Shown here: piece after piece, positions 1 through 9,466 of the stretch
Position numbering within the stretch: position 1 is the stretch's first letter
Layout of the letters: every line of letters starts with the position of its first letter
DNA from: an uncultured Methanobrevibacter sp.
Lineage (GTDB): Archaea; Methanobacteriota; Methanobacteria; Methanobacteriales; Methanobacteriaceae
Reading direction: 5' to 3'
NCBI RefSeq assembly: GCF_902801725.1
Contig: NZ_CADCJB010000001.1
Coordinates: forward strand, 1 to 64,000
DNA: 64,000 nt
Made by a program: the position numbers and the translations under genes
The notes under the pieces: generated by a model
What the model saw: the letters and a program-made list of their open reading frames with translations, nothing else
What the model was told of the DNA's origin: nothing
The model's database searches: none

Positions 1-3000
1 ACTGTCCAAATTTTATTCAAGAATTTTCCTTTTGTTCCTTTTGCGGATAATAATTTCAATCCTCCAGGCAAGATATCTTCTACAGCAACGTTTTCAGCTG
101 CATCAGGACCTAAATTGATAACTGTGATAGTCCATGTAATTACATCTCCAGTTTTAGGTGTCGGATTGGACACTGTTTTAATTACTTTGACATCAGCTTC
201 AGGATTAACGTTAGCTGTGTCATTGTCTTTATTGTTGTCAGGATTGTCATCCGGAGTTGTAGAAGTTACTACTGCAACGTTTGTAATGGCAGCATTGGTA
301 ATGTTTACTTTAGTGGTAATGACTAATGAAACGCTTTTAGAGGATAATAAGGTTCCAATTTGCCAAATACCTAAAGTTGAATCATATACCAAACCGGCAG
401 GATTTGATTTGTGTTTTAAATAAATTAATCCTGCCGGTAAAAGGTCATTAACGACCACATTTCTTGCAGTATCCGGACCGTTATTGGTAACGACAATGGT
501 CCAGTCTATCAAGTCACCGAATTTAGGATTCTTGTTGGATACGGTTTTTGTAACCTGCAAGTCTGCAAGAGCAGGCACCATGATAGATTCATTATCATAA
601 TTGTTTTCCAAATCAACATCATAGGTTGAAGTGGTAATGTTTACTTCGTTAGTAATCAATTCTGTATCGACAACTCTAGTGGAGATTTTTAAAGAGTGTC
701 TCACACCAACTTCCAAATTGCCAACATCCCATTTGTTTAATTCTTTATGATACATTCCAATATCAGGAATTTCGTTAGAAACAAATTCCAATCCTTCAGG
801 AAGCACATCAGTTACAACCACATGTTCTGCAACTTCAGGACCTGCATTGAAAATGGTAATTGTCCATTCAACGATGTCGTATTTGTTTGGAGTGGAGTTG
901 CTTACCCTTTTGATAACTTCAACATCACATTCCGGAGGAACGTATGTACCGTTTTCAGCACGGTTGTTGGAAGGATTCGGATCTTCTGTATCTGAAGTAA
1001 CAGTAACTACATTGATAATGTCCTTATTGATTTTGAGAACCTTGGTGTAAATTTCAATGTATTGAGTTTCGCCTACTGCCATATTACCGATATCCCATCT
1101 TCCGGTAATGCCTTGGTGGGAAATTTGACCTTTGGACACATATGGTTGTCTTGTTTGAACCAAATCATCAATAGGCAAGTAATCGATTAATACAACATTT
1201 TCAGCCATACTAGGACCGTAATTGGTTACACGGACAGTCCATGTAATTTCATCGCCGTAGTGGGAAATCTGATCAGATACCAATTTAACTACACCAACAT
1301 CGGCTTTGGTTATTACTTCAGTGAAGTCTTCATCATAGTTGTTTGAAGGGTCGCCGTCATTTGGCGCATATACTGTAGCATTATTGGAAATATAACCTTC
1401 ATATGCAGTAACTTCAGTATTAATGGTTAATGTTACGGTTCTGCCTTCTGACAAATCACCGATTGTCCATCTTCCACTGCCAGGATTATAGGTTCCAACA
1501 GCAGCTACTGAACTAATGTATTTTAATCCTGCAGGCAGATTGTCAATTACATAAACGCCTGTTGCGTCGTGAGGACCGTTATTGGTTACCTTGATAGTCC
1601 ATGAAACGACAGCTCCGTGAGAAGTTATTCTCTTTGATACTGTTTTTACAACACTCATGTCGGGATAGAATTCAACGCTTTCATTGTCTTCATTGTTTGA
1701 CAAATCAGGGTCTGGAGTTGTTGAAGTTACATTAGCATAATTGGTAATGCTTCTTGCTGAAATTGTCACTCTGGTAGGAATGATTAATTTTATAGGTTTT
1801 TCAACTTCCAAAGTACCGATAGTCCAGGTACCGGTATCCCTATCAAATCTGGTTGGATAATCTGGAATTGCAACACCGTAAATTTCCAATCCTTCAGGCA
1901 ATAAATCCTTAACGACCACATCAGATGCGACACTTGGACCGTGGTTAATTACAACAATGGTCCAGTTGATGATATCGCCTTTACTTACTTTAGGAACGGA
2001 TACTGATTTGATAATTTGTAAATCAGCATTGTGAGTTACTTCAACGGTTTCTTTTACAGGAGGTAAATCCCATACGTTCATAGTGTTCTCCCAAACACCA
2101 TCCTCTAAAGCCTGACATTTTACTGTAATTCTTGCGTTAGTTCCTGCACGAATATTGGTGATATACCAGATTTGCTGATCGCCATAATTTACGTATCTTA
2201 CAAGGTCTGCACCTTCCAATTCATATTTTCCGAGATATTTTATTCCCTGAGGAAGAGTATCCCTAATTTGGATTTCTTCAGTATAGTCTGTATTTCCTTT
2301 ATTGAATACGGTCAAATAGTATTCGAGGTTTTCACCGGCAGAAACATCGGTTGCATTAGCCTCTTTTGTGTAGTACAAATCTACATGGATAGTCTTATTG
2401 TCAACATTGTTGGACAAATCCCAATCCCTTTCATCACAGGTTACATTAACGATATTGTTAAAGGTGCCTATTTGAGTAGTCTTGACTATTAATTTTAATG
2501 TTTCTGATGCACCATGTGGCATGAGGCCTATGTTCCATACATTATTTACAGGGTCATAAGTACCTTTAGTAGCTGAATCTGAAACATATTTTAAAGATTT
2601 CGGAAGAATGTCCTCTACTTTAACATTATTGGCATTACTTCCTATATTATTAACCTTAATGGTAAATGTGGCATCTTCCCCTCTGATATAGACATCCTTA
2701 TCACTGGTTTTAGTAACACTTACATCAACCTGCGGAAGGATTTCAAAGAATGTAGTGTTGGTAATTTCAGTATAGTTTGCACTGTCGTGATGAGTTGCAA
2801 CAACTTTATAAACGCCCGGAAGATATCCAGTCAGATTATGTGAAATAGCACCCATCAAGTTTGTTGTTTTGACTATTCTTAAAGTTTCCTCACCGGTTTT
2901 ATAATTTGATACAACAAGTTCAATGGATTGTAAATCTTCACGGTCATCCTGGTATATTAATTTTCCACCTTCACTTTTTTCGACACCAGGAACCGGATGA

Positions 3001-4934
3001 ATCTGACTACCGGAATTTTTTGGACCAGTTGAGTGAAGGTATGTTACATTATGGAAGGAAATATCAGTTACCAAACCGGCATTGTGGATTGCATTAATAA
3101 TATTGTCTCCACCGACATGAGTTGCCTCTACTTCAACAGACTCTGATTCATTATAATAGGAAAGTTTTGGTTGAGCTGTAGTAAATAATAAATAACTCCA
3201 AGCCTGATTATTAAAAAACTCATCATCATTTAAATGTAACCTTTTTCCTTTATTATAAATTGCAGAACCGTTACGGGCAGTATTTCCTTCGAAATCACAT
3301 AAAGAAATCTCATTATCATCCCCTCTAATGTAAATTGCACCACCTAATCCTTGATCTTTATTATGAATATTAGGAATAGCATTATTTTTTTGGAAAAGGG
3401 AATTGTGAATAAGCGCATGGTTTCCTTCACTGTGTATAGCACCACCGTGGATGGTAGCGTTATTGTTAGCAAAAATGTTATCGTCTAATACTGAATAATT
3501 TCCAAGCACATATACACCTGCACCACCCATAGATGCGGTGTTATTTTCAAATTTTGAAGAAGTAACATTGGCATGGTCTCCTTCAATATATACTGTTCCT
3601 TTTTGACAGTCGTGATGATAAAATTCGGAATTGTAAACTTTTGCATTTAATCCTTTTACATAAATAGCAGCACCATTTCCATTATGTGCATAATTATCAT
3701 CAAAATGACAGCCGATAGCGGAATTATTATTACCTGTAATGTGGACAGCACCACCTTCTTCGGTACCTGTATTGTTGTGGAAATAACAGTTTTTCATAGT
3801 ATTGTAGTGACCTTGAGTATTGTCACCATCTAAAGCATACTTATCAATACCTCCAACCATGAAAGCAGCACCTTGTTTAGCAGTATTATTGATAAATCTA
3901 CAATTTTCAACATTCAAATAATTTTGACTGGAACCAATTGCCCCACCTCTATGAGAGGCTACACAATTTGTAAAGGTACAGTTAATAACATTACTATGAC
4001 GGGTTTCGCTAAGACCTGTTCCGTGCAAATAAATTGCTCCACCTATACCCGAAGTACAATTATCAAAAACACAGTTTGTAATATTAGCAGTGTTACCTAC
4101 CTCTCCAGCTACACAAATTGCACCTGAATGTCTATTTGAAGAACAATTTACAAAATAACAGTTATTATACCTAGAGTTATAAGTAACAATCATTACTGCA
4201 TGTTCATAATCTTTCTTATCCGGATCTTCAGGTCTTAAACACTTACAGTTAGTAAAATTAACTTTTTCTAAAGTAGAACTCCTAACCGCAAATGTACAGG
4301 AAGTATCTGATGTACAATTATCAAAAACAACATTGTTTAATTTAGCGTTAATTATTCCAGTTCCTCCACCAGTATAAAAATTCTTTACTGTTAAATTTTC
4401 TAATTTACAATTAGTAAAAGAGTACGTGGACTTATAGGAATTACCATTTAAAACCCCATTTGCAATAGTAATATTTTTATTAGGTTCTAATTTGCCACCG
4501 TATCCGTAGATAATTCCACCCTGTAAATCAATTACCTCACCAATAGGAGTATCACGAATAGCATCACGTAAATCTGCAAATGTATTCCCTTTAGGAGGCA
4601 CTCCTAAAACATCCACATTATTAGATGCTTTTAATAAAGGAGTTCCCATTTTGACTTTTCTTAAAGATTCTTTATTGGAATCAGTACTTTTTAGATTGTC
4701 TGAGCCTAATGTGATTTCATTGGTTTGAGCCTTTTCATTACTGCCAGACGTCTCTAAATCTATTGTTTCAACTTCCTGAACTGTTGAATCAGGAACTGAA
4801 ACAACTTGTTCATGTGGAACTTGAGTTAAGTCGCTTGAAGATGCAGTACCATTTTCAACTGCTGAAACAGATCCAACAGCAAAAATCATTGCAAATATAA
4901 AAGCAACGACTAAAAGTTTCGCATTAAATTTCAT
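1..4934 (-). CDS. Adhesin-like protein, N-terminal part (gene runs off the window)
   Basis: The reading frame opens at the ATG at 4934 and is still open at base 1, giving at least 1,643 residues. It starts with a signal peptide (MKFNAKLLVVAFIFAMIFA) and a Ser/Thr-rich linker. About 4560-3180 encodes short repeats (GGAIY/NCTF type) typical of right-handed parallel beta-helix adhesins. From about 2750 to the edge come seven to eight DUF11-like repeats of about 122 residues, each with a WTI.V.N.GP core and DNNEDN-like spacers; the cores lie near 127, 495, 859, 1232, 1590, 1956 and 2311. The frame was checked by translating 2340 down to 1: no stop. GAGGT sits just before the ATG, and a TATA-like TTTATATATG lies near 5090-5102 on the minus strand. 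Role inferred: cell-surface adhesion. The C-terminal anchor is outside the window. Confidence 0.9.
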   Translation of the reverse strand, partial: MKFNAKLLVVAFIFAMIFAVGSVSAVENGTASSSDLTQVPHEQVVSVPDSTVQEVETIDLETSGSNEKAQTNEITLGSDNLKSTDSNKESLRKVKMGTPLLKASNNVDVLGVPPKGNTFADLRDAIRDTPIGEVIDLQGGIIYGYGGKLEPNKNITIANGVLNGNSYKSTYSFTNCKLENLTVKNFYTGGGTGIINAKLNNVVFDNCTSDTSCTFAVRSSTLEKVNFTNCKCLRPEDPDKKDYEHAVMIVTYNSRYNNCYFVNCSSNRHSGAICVAGEVGNTANITNCVFDNCTSGIGGAIYLHGTGLSETRHSNVINCTFTNCVASHRGGAIGSSQNYLNVENCRFINNTAKQGAAFMVGGIDKYALDGDNTQGHYNTMKNCYFHNNTGTEEGGAVHITGNNNSAIGCHFDDNYAHNGNGAAIYVKGLNAKVYNSEFYHHDCQKGTVYIEGDHANVTSSKFENNTASMGGAGVYVLGNYSVLDDNIFANNNATIHGGAIHSEGNHALIHNSLFQKNNAIPNIHNKDQGLGGAIYIRGDDNEISLCDFEGNTARNGSAIYNKGKRLHLNDDEFFNNQAWSYLLFTTAQPKLSYYNESESVEVEATHVGGDNIINAIHNAGLVTDISFHNVTYLHSTGPKNSGSQIHPVPGVEKSEGGKLIYQDDREDLQSIELVVSNYKTGEETLRIVKTTNLMGAISHNLTGYLPGVYKVVATHHDSANYTEITNTTFFEILPQVDVSVTKTSDKDVYIRGEDATFTIKVNNIGSNANNVKVEDILPKSLKYVSDSATKGTYDPVNNVWNIGLMPHGASETLKLIVKTTQIGTFNNIVNVTCDERDWDLSNNVDNKTIHVDLYYTKEANATDVSAGENLEYYLTVFNKGNTDYTEEIQIRDTLPQGIKYLGKYELEGADLVRYVNYGDQQIWYITNIRAGTNARITVKCQALEDGVWENTMNVWDLPPVKETVEVTHNADLQIIKSVSVPKVSKGDIINWTIVVINHGPSVASDVVVKDLLPEGLEIYGVAIPDYPTRFDRDTGTWTIGTLEVEKPIKLIIPTRVTISARSITNYANVTSTTPDPDLSNNEDNESVEFYPDMSVVKTVSKRITSHGAVVSWTIKVTNNGPHDATGVYVIDNLPAGLKYISSVAAVGTYNPGSGRWTIGDLSEGRTVTLTINTEVTAYEGYISNNATVYAPNDGDPSNNYDEDFTEVITKADVGVVKLVSDQISHYGDEITWTVRVTNYGPSMAENVVLIDYLPIDDLVQTRQPYVSKGQISHQGITGRWDIGNMAVGETQYIEIYTKVLKINKDIINVVTVTSDTEDPNPSNNRAENGTYVPPECDVEVIKRVSNSTPNKYDIVEWTITIFNAGPEVAEHVVVTDVLPEGLEFVSNEIPDIGMYHKELNKWDVGNLEVGVRHSLKISTRVVDTELITNEVNITTSTYDVDLENNYDNESIMVPALADLQVTKTVSNKNPKFGDLIDWTIVVTNNGPDTARNVVVNDLLPAGLIYLKHKSNPAGLVYDSTLGIWQIGTLLSSKSVSLVITTKVNITNAAITNVAVVTSTTPDDNPDNNKDNDTANVNPEADVKVIKTVSNPTPKTGDVITWTITVINLGPDAAENVAVEDILPGGLKLLSAKGTKGKFLNKIWT

Positions 4935-5532
4935 GTTTTTACCTCATTAGTTTAAAAGAGTTAATCGAATATTTTCCAATTAAACCTATATCTGAAGAAA
5001 AACTTGCATACGAATAAATATTAATAAATAAAATAAGAATTGAATTATGAAAGAGGTACATTTCTGTACTAAAAAATATTATCTTTTTAATCATATATAA
5101 AGATTTCTAAAATTTACACAAAAATAGGAAAAAATTAAGTTTTATTAAAAAATATTTTTTGACACGATACTATTGTGGGTAAATATTTTCTAATAGATTA
5201 TATTGAATTAAAATAACTAATTCAATTAGCCATATAAAAACCGTTTCAGATTTAAAATGACTAATCTGACAAGATATACCATCAACAAACCTACATCCAA
5301 CCACAATGAATCATTATTCAATGATTTAAAACGATTGAATTGGTTATAGCTATTTAATTACATATAACTTTTGACCAGATAAACCCCTGATTCAGGTTAA
5401 ATTTTTATTTACAAAACATTCTATTAAAACTAATAGATTGTATTCACATTTACATGATAATATCTAATTGCATGAAAAAATTATCAAAAATATATTATTG
5501 AAAATTTCCATCACAAAAAAGATCAGCGGCAA
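4935..5532. other. Intergenic region between two secreted-protein genes
   Basis: About 600 bp, very A+T-rich, with no convincing gene. It holds the upstream region of the large adhesin-like gene (minus strand), including a TATA-like element near 5090-5102 that implies a leader of roughly 130 nt. It also holds the 3' flank of the short secreted gene. No tRNA, terminator hairpin or insertion sequence was recognised. Confidence 0.6.
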
Positions 5533-6399
5533 TCACAAAAAATCACCACAAAAATATTCAACATCTAAAAATTTACAACAGAAAAAAGCATTAAAACAAG
5601 TATTAAAGTTTAAACAAAAAGAGATATTTTCAAAAATGATTAATCCTTCATCGCCAACAACAGAGTTATCGATACTGAAAACAAAATCATTTGCAGTTTT
5701 ATCTGTGCTGACAATTACATCGCCATCAACGTCAGATGAAAAATTATCTACAAAGACAAATTGAATATCCTGATTGATTAAAAGATTATTTTTTAATTCT
5801 AAAACCTTAAATAAACTACGTTTAAAACCGCCTGTAGTTTCAAAACTTGTAGTTTCAGTAAATAAATCATTTTTTAAAATGAAATTTACATTACTATAAT
5901 CATGTTTAGAAATAAAAATAGAATCTTGATTAATGACCTGATTGATTTCTATTGTCAATTCCTTAGTTTCCAACTCACTCATGTCTTCATAATTTATATT
6001 ATTGAAATCTACAACATCATTAATATTTTCACAATATAAATTTGGAATATCCTCTTTTTCTTCGACAATATCATGAGCTTCAACAACAGAACAATCCTGC
6101 TCTGAAATAGAGATATCACTATTAAATTCTTCAATTTCTTCGCCAGATTCCATATGAGCAAAATTTTTCTCATATTTTTCCTCAACAGCAGGAACTTCAG
6201 AACTAACGGATACATCTTCCTGAGCATATTCAACTTCTTCAATTGAATAAGACTCTTCGACAACGACTTCTTCATCAATTTGATCAGCGTACTCGATGAA
6301 GAAAGATTCACTTGAATCTTCTGCAGCAACTACTGGAATCAATACTAAAACTAACATTATAATAATAGATAATTTTAATATTCTAGATTTGAAGTTCAT
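5533..6399 (-). CDS. Short secreted acidic protein, possibly a truncated adhesin-like protein
   Basis: 288 residues. The ATG at 6399 (MNFKSRILKLS) is preferred over a GTG at 6408 because an AAAGGTG ribosome site lies directly upstream and overlaps the GTG. A clear signal peptide (hydrophobic residues about 10-26, ending VVAA) is followed by a Glu/Asp-rich stretch to about residue 130. A region resembling the start of adhesin-like beta-helix domains (FILKNDLF, GLIIFENISF) comes next. The protein ends abruptly in a Cys/Phe-rich tail (CFNAFFCCKFL), which looks like out-of-frame sequence after a frameshift. I infer a remnant of, or short member of, the adhesin-like family; no function can be assigned. 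Confidence 0.55.
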   Translation of the reverse strand: MNFKSRILKLSIIIMLVLVLIPVVAAEDSSESFFIEYADQIDEEVVVEESYSIEEVEYAQEDVSVSSEVPAVEEKYEKNFAHMESGEEIEEFNSDISISEQDCSVVEAHDIVEEKEDIPNLYCENINDVVDFNNINYEDMSELETKELTIEINQVINQDSIFISKHDYSNVNFILKNDLFTETTSFETTGGFKRSLFKVLELKNNLLINQDIQFVFVDNFSSDVDGDVIVSTDKTANDFVFSIDNSVVGDEGLIIFENISFCLNFNTCFNAFFCCKFLDVEYFCGDFL

Positions 6400-6408
6400 T
6401 ATCGACAC

Positions 6409-6804
6409 CTTTCATATTCATTCATTTTTCAATTATAATATTACTATTGTATAACAATATTTTTCCAATAGTTATTATTGACAATAATTTTCACAACTAC
6501 CTCAAATAATAACTTATCTTATATAATTTAGTCATCATATATATACTTTACAAATAATTACTAAATTTTATAAGAACTATACAGTTTAATATCTATTTGA
6601 TATATTTTATCACTAAATTCAATATTTTTGCAAAAAATAGATTATTTCTAACAATCCAGTAATTTCAATGGACATGTTTCATGTAAAAAAAATATTTCAA
6701 TAAAAAATCTGGAATATGTATAAAATAGCTAAACACCAAAATGTCGACAAGAAAATCTACTGTAAAACCAATTCCTATATAATATAAAAGATAATAGTAA
6801 TATT
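6409..6804. other. Divergent intergenic region
   Basis: About 400 bp of A+T-rich sequence between divergently transcribed genes. A TATA-like tract (TATATAATATAAAAG) near 6775-6790 probably serves the plus-strand radical SAM gene. Nothing else was recognised. Confidence 0.5.
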
Positions 6805-7917
6805 ATGAGCACTTTAGAAAAGATGAAAATTTTAACAGATTCCGCTCAATATGACCTTTGCGACTATGTCAGTCACAATAAGAGCTCACAGGTTAACCTT
6901 CCAGGAATTTATGAAGCAATTGGTCATAATGGATGCAAAATTCCTCTTTTCAAAACTCTTTTAACAAACAAATGCAAAAACGATTGCAAATATTGCATAA
7001 ACCAATCCAAAAGAAACTTTACCCGACTTGAACTATCACCAGAAGAACTTGCAAAAGCCTTTTTGGGTTATTATAACAGAGGAATGGTTAATGGACTGTT
7101 CCTAAGTTCAGGTATTTCAGGCGATGTAGATTCTACTATGGAAAAACAAATAGAAACTGTCAGCATTTTGAGAAAAAAATATGGCTATGATGACTATATC
7201 CATCTGAAAGTCGTGCCCGGAGCAAGCAAAGATTCCATTAAAAGGGCAATGGCATTGGCAAATAGGGTAAGTATCAATATCGAAGCCGCAACACCGTCAG
7301 GTCTTGCCGAATTGTCATCAACCAAAGATTATAATAAAGACATTCTCAAAAGATTGTCATGGATTAACAGTCTACAAAACAAAAGCACAACATATCCAAA
7401 TTCTACTCACACTACTCAGTTGATAGTTGGGGCAAATGACGAAAGTGACAGGGAAATACTTGAGAGAATGGAAAAAATATACAAAAAATCAGACTTGAAA
7501 AGAACATATTTTTCTGCATTCACTCCTATTGAAGAAACGGAATTTTCAAAAAAAGAAGCCTGTTCAACCGATAGAACCGCAAAACTATATAATGCAGATA
7601 GTCTGCTTAATGATTACCATTATAAAGTTAAAGAACTTGTATTTGATGAAAATGACAAGCTTTCACTTACTCAAGATCCGAAGATTTTGGCTGCAGAAAA
7701 AATGGATATATTCCCTGTAGAAATCAACAAAGCACCACTGGTAGATTTAATAAGAGTGCCGGGAATTGGTGTGAAATCAGCACGTGAAATAATATCTATT
7801 CGAAAAAAAATGCCGTTTACATCAGAACATCAACTCAAAAAATTAGGTGTTGTAATAGAAAGGGCTAAACCTTATATTAAAATTGACGGTGAATATCAAA
7901 CTGTTTTTGATTTTTAA
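6805..7917 (+). CDS. Radical SAM protein, putative DNA modification/repair type
   Basis: 370 residues. A CX3CX2C cluster (Cys57, Cys61, Cys64 in NKCKNDCKYC) marks a radical S-adenosylmethionine [4Fe-4S] enzyme. The C-terminal 60 residues contain a helix-hairpin-helix (RVPGIGVKSAREIISIRKK), a non-specific DNA-binding element. This pairing is typical of the family annotated as 'putative DNA modification/repair radical SAM protein', whose reaction is, as far as I recall, unknown. In bacteria the family often sits beside a second DNA-metabolism protein; none is seen here. The gene is monocistronic, with an A+T-rich promoter upstream. Confidence 0.85.
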   Translation: MSTLEKMKILTDSAQYDLCDYVSHNKSSQVNLPGIYEAIGHNGCKIPLFKTLLTNKCKNDCKYCINQSKRNFTRLELSPEELAKAFLGYYNRGMVNGLFLSSGISGDVDSTMEKQIETVSILRKKYGYDDYIHLKVVPGASKDSIKRAMALANRVSINIEAATPSGLAELSSTKDYNKDILKRLSWINSLQNKSTTYPNSTHTTQLIVGANDESDREILERMEKIYKKSDLKRTYFSAFTPIEETEFSKKEACSTDRTAKLYNADSLLNDYHYKVKELVFDENDKLSLTQDPKILAAEKMDIFPVEINKAPLVDLIRVPGIGVKSAREIISIRKKMPFTSEHQLKKLGVVIERAKPYIKIDGEYQTVFDF

Positions 7918-8113
7918 ACTATCCTTTTGTTTATTTTAATGAACTGATTATAGGTATCCAAAATAATTGAAAAAGAAACTAATTATAATATATGGTAAAT
8001 TTTTTAAATAGTAGATTTATCGAAAATATACAGTATAGAATTTCAAGTGAAAAAATTTATATTATAAAATATATTGAACAGCAAAAAATAGATAGGATAT
8101 AAAAATAGAAAAA

Positions 8114-8686
8114 TTAGAAATCTTCAAACAAAGCCCAAATTTCAGGGTATTTTTTAGAAACTGCCTCTTCAATTAATATTGATGCTTCTTTTGAAATACT
8201 GAATTCAGGTTCTGTTTTTCTTAAATATCTAAAAACAGCTGAAGACCTTGAAGACCAAAGTGTTATTCTTGGATTTTTATCAACAATTTCTTTAACTTCA
8301 GCTATATGTTCTTTCTGTATTTGGACTTCTTGTGGTGTTTGTAAGCTTTCTTCAGTAGATATATCGCTAGATATGTCTTCGGATGCTTCATCAACTTCCT
8401 TATCTTCATTTTGAGAAACCTCCTCTTCAACTATTTCTTCTTCATTATCTTTTTCATCTTCTTCTAAAGAGTCTTCTTTTTGAGATTCGATTTCCTTTTC
8501 AATCTGATCAAAAATGTTTTCTTTTTCATTATCCTCTTCATTTTTAGATACATCCACTTCTTCACCTGAATCTCCTTCATCATTTAACATATCTTCAAGT
8601 GACTGAGTTGAATTACTGTCAAAATCTTCATTATAGAAATCAGGAATTAATGAGTCTAAACCTTTTCCAAGCCCTTTTCTAGCCAT
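8114..8686 (-). CDS. Acidic ParA-partner protein with ParB-like N-terminus
   Basis: 190 residues. Its ATG directly follows the TAA of parA, so the two are translationally linked; the GGAG site lies inside the end of parA. The N-terminus MARKGLGKGLDSLIPDF matches the 'GLGRGLDALI' motif at the start of bacterial ParB/Spo0J, the segment that contacts ParA. Residues about 20-125 are overwhelmingly Glu/Asp/Ser and look disordered. A compact C-terminal region of about 55 residues (RITLWSSRSSAVFRYLRK through KKYPEIWALFEDF) is predicted to be one strand and two helices. The ParB nuclease-like fold and its HTH are absent. I infer an adaptor or site-binding partner for ParA; the C-terminal fold (ribbon-helix-helix or histone-like) is unresolved. 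Confidence 0.7.
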   Translation of the reverse strand: MARKGLGKGLDSLIPDFYNEDFDSNSTQSLEDMLNDEGDSGEEVDVSKNEEDNEKENIFDQIEKEIESQKEDSLEEDEKDNEEEIVEEEVSQNEDKEVDEASEDISSDISTEESLQTPQEVQIQKEHIAEVKEIVDKNPRITLWSSRSSAVFRYLRKTEPEFSISKEASILIEEAVSKKYPEIWALFEDF

Positions 8687-9466
8687 TTATAACTCCTCTC
8701 CATCTCTTTTAAGAATTTCTTTAGCTAATTTTAAATAAGCTTTAGTACCTGTACTTTCAGGATCGTAAATTAAACAAGGTTTGCCAAAACTAGGCGCTTC
8801 GGCCAATCTGATGTTTCTTGGAATTATTGTCTTAAACAACAAATCTGTGTCGCCGAAGTAATTTTTGAGTTCTTTATGTACATCTTTACTAAGTCTGGTT
8901 CTTTTATCAAATAGAGTTAGGAGAATTCCTTTAATAGGTGTAGGACTTCTAAGCCTTTTTTCAACTAATTTTATTGTATTAATTAAATCAGCAACTCCTT
9001 CTAAAGCATAATACTCAGCTTGGATAGGAATTAAAACACTATCGGAAGCTACTAATGCATTGACAGTAATTACACCTAATGAAGGAGGTAAGTCAATAAA
9101 GATATAATCAAATAACGGAACTACATCTTTTAGGGTTTCTTTCAGTACAATATGGTAATTTTCACGTTTTGAAAGTTCCATTCCTGCACCACTTAGGGAT
9201 ATATTACTTGGGATAATAAACAAATTTTTTATAAACGTAGGAATTGTCGCTTTTTTAATACTAATATCCCCCATGATAGCATCATAAATTGTATTTTCTA
9301 CTTTAGTCTTATCAATCCCAAAGCTAGTTGTAGCATTAGCCTGAGGATCCATATCAACAACTAAAACAGATTTACCCATCACCGCTAGAGATGTTGCAGT
9401 ATTAACAACTGTAGTTGTCTTTCCGCAACCCCCTTTTTGATTCATCACTGCAATTACTTCACTCAT
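8687..9466 (-). CDS. parA: ParA/Soj-family chromosome partitioning ATPase
   Basis: 259 residues, normal length for the family. It has a deviant Walker A (KGGCGKTTT, residues 11-19), the ParA signature DMDPQANAT, and a Walker B-like segment YIFIDLPPSLG. The C-terminal IPRNIRLAEAPSFGKP motif is diagnostic of ParA/Soj rather than MinD. It is a cytoplasmic ATPase acting on the nucleoid in chromosome segregation. An AGGAG-type site precedes ATG 9466. It is followed without a gap by the ParB-N-like gene and preceded by a palindrome-rich spacer that may be its operator or segregation site. Confidence 0.92.
   Translation of the reverse strand: MSEVIAVMNQKGGCGKTTTVVNTATSLAVMGKSVLVVDMDPQANATTSFGIDKTKVENTIYDAIMGDISIKKATIPTFIKNLFIIPSNISLSGAGMELSKRENYHIVLKETLKDVVPLFDYIFIDLPPSLGVITVNALVASDSVLIPIQAEYYALEGVADLINTIKLVEKRLRSPTPIKGILLTLFDKRTRLSKDVHKELKNYFGDTDLLFKTIIPRNIRLAEAPSFGKPCLIYDPESTGTKAYLKLAKEILKRDGEEL

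Noticed and set aside
115-4127. Several plus-strand open frames of 60-106 residues
   Set aside because: They are antisense shadows of the large adhesin-like gene, whose minus-strand frame is continuous and has clear domains.
5468-5764. 98-residue plus-strand open frame
   Set aside because: It mostly opposes the secreted protein gene at 5533-6399, and its Lys/Ser-rich composition reflects antisense A+T-rich sequence.
8041-8049. Half ORB (TTTCAAGTG) downstream of the ParB-N-like gene
   Set aside because: The core is incomplete and the extended half is absent; expected by chance in A+T-rich DNA.
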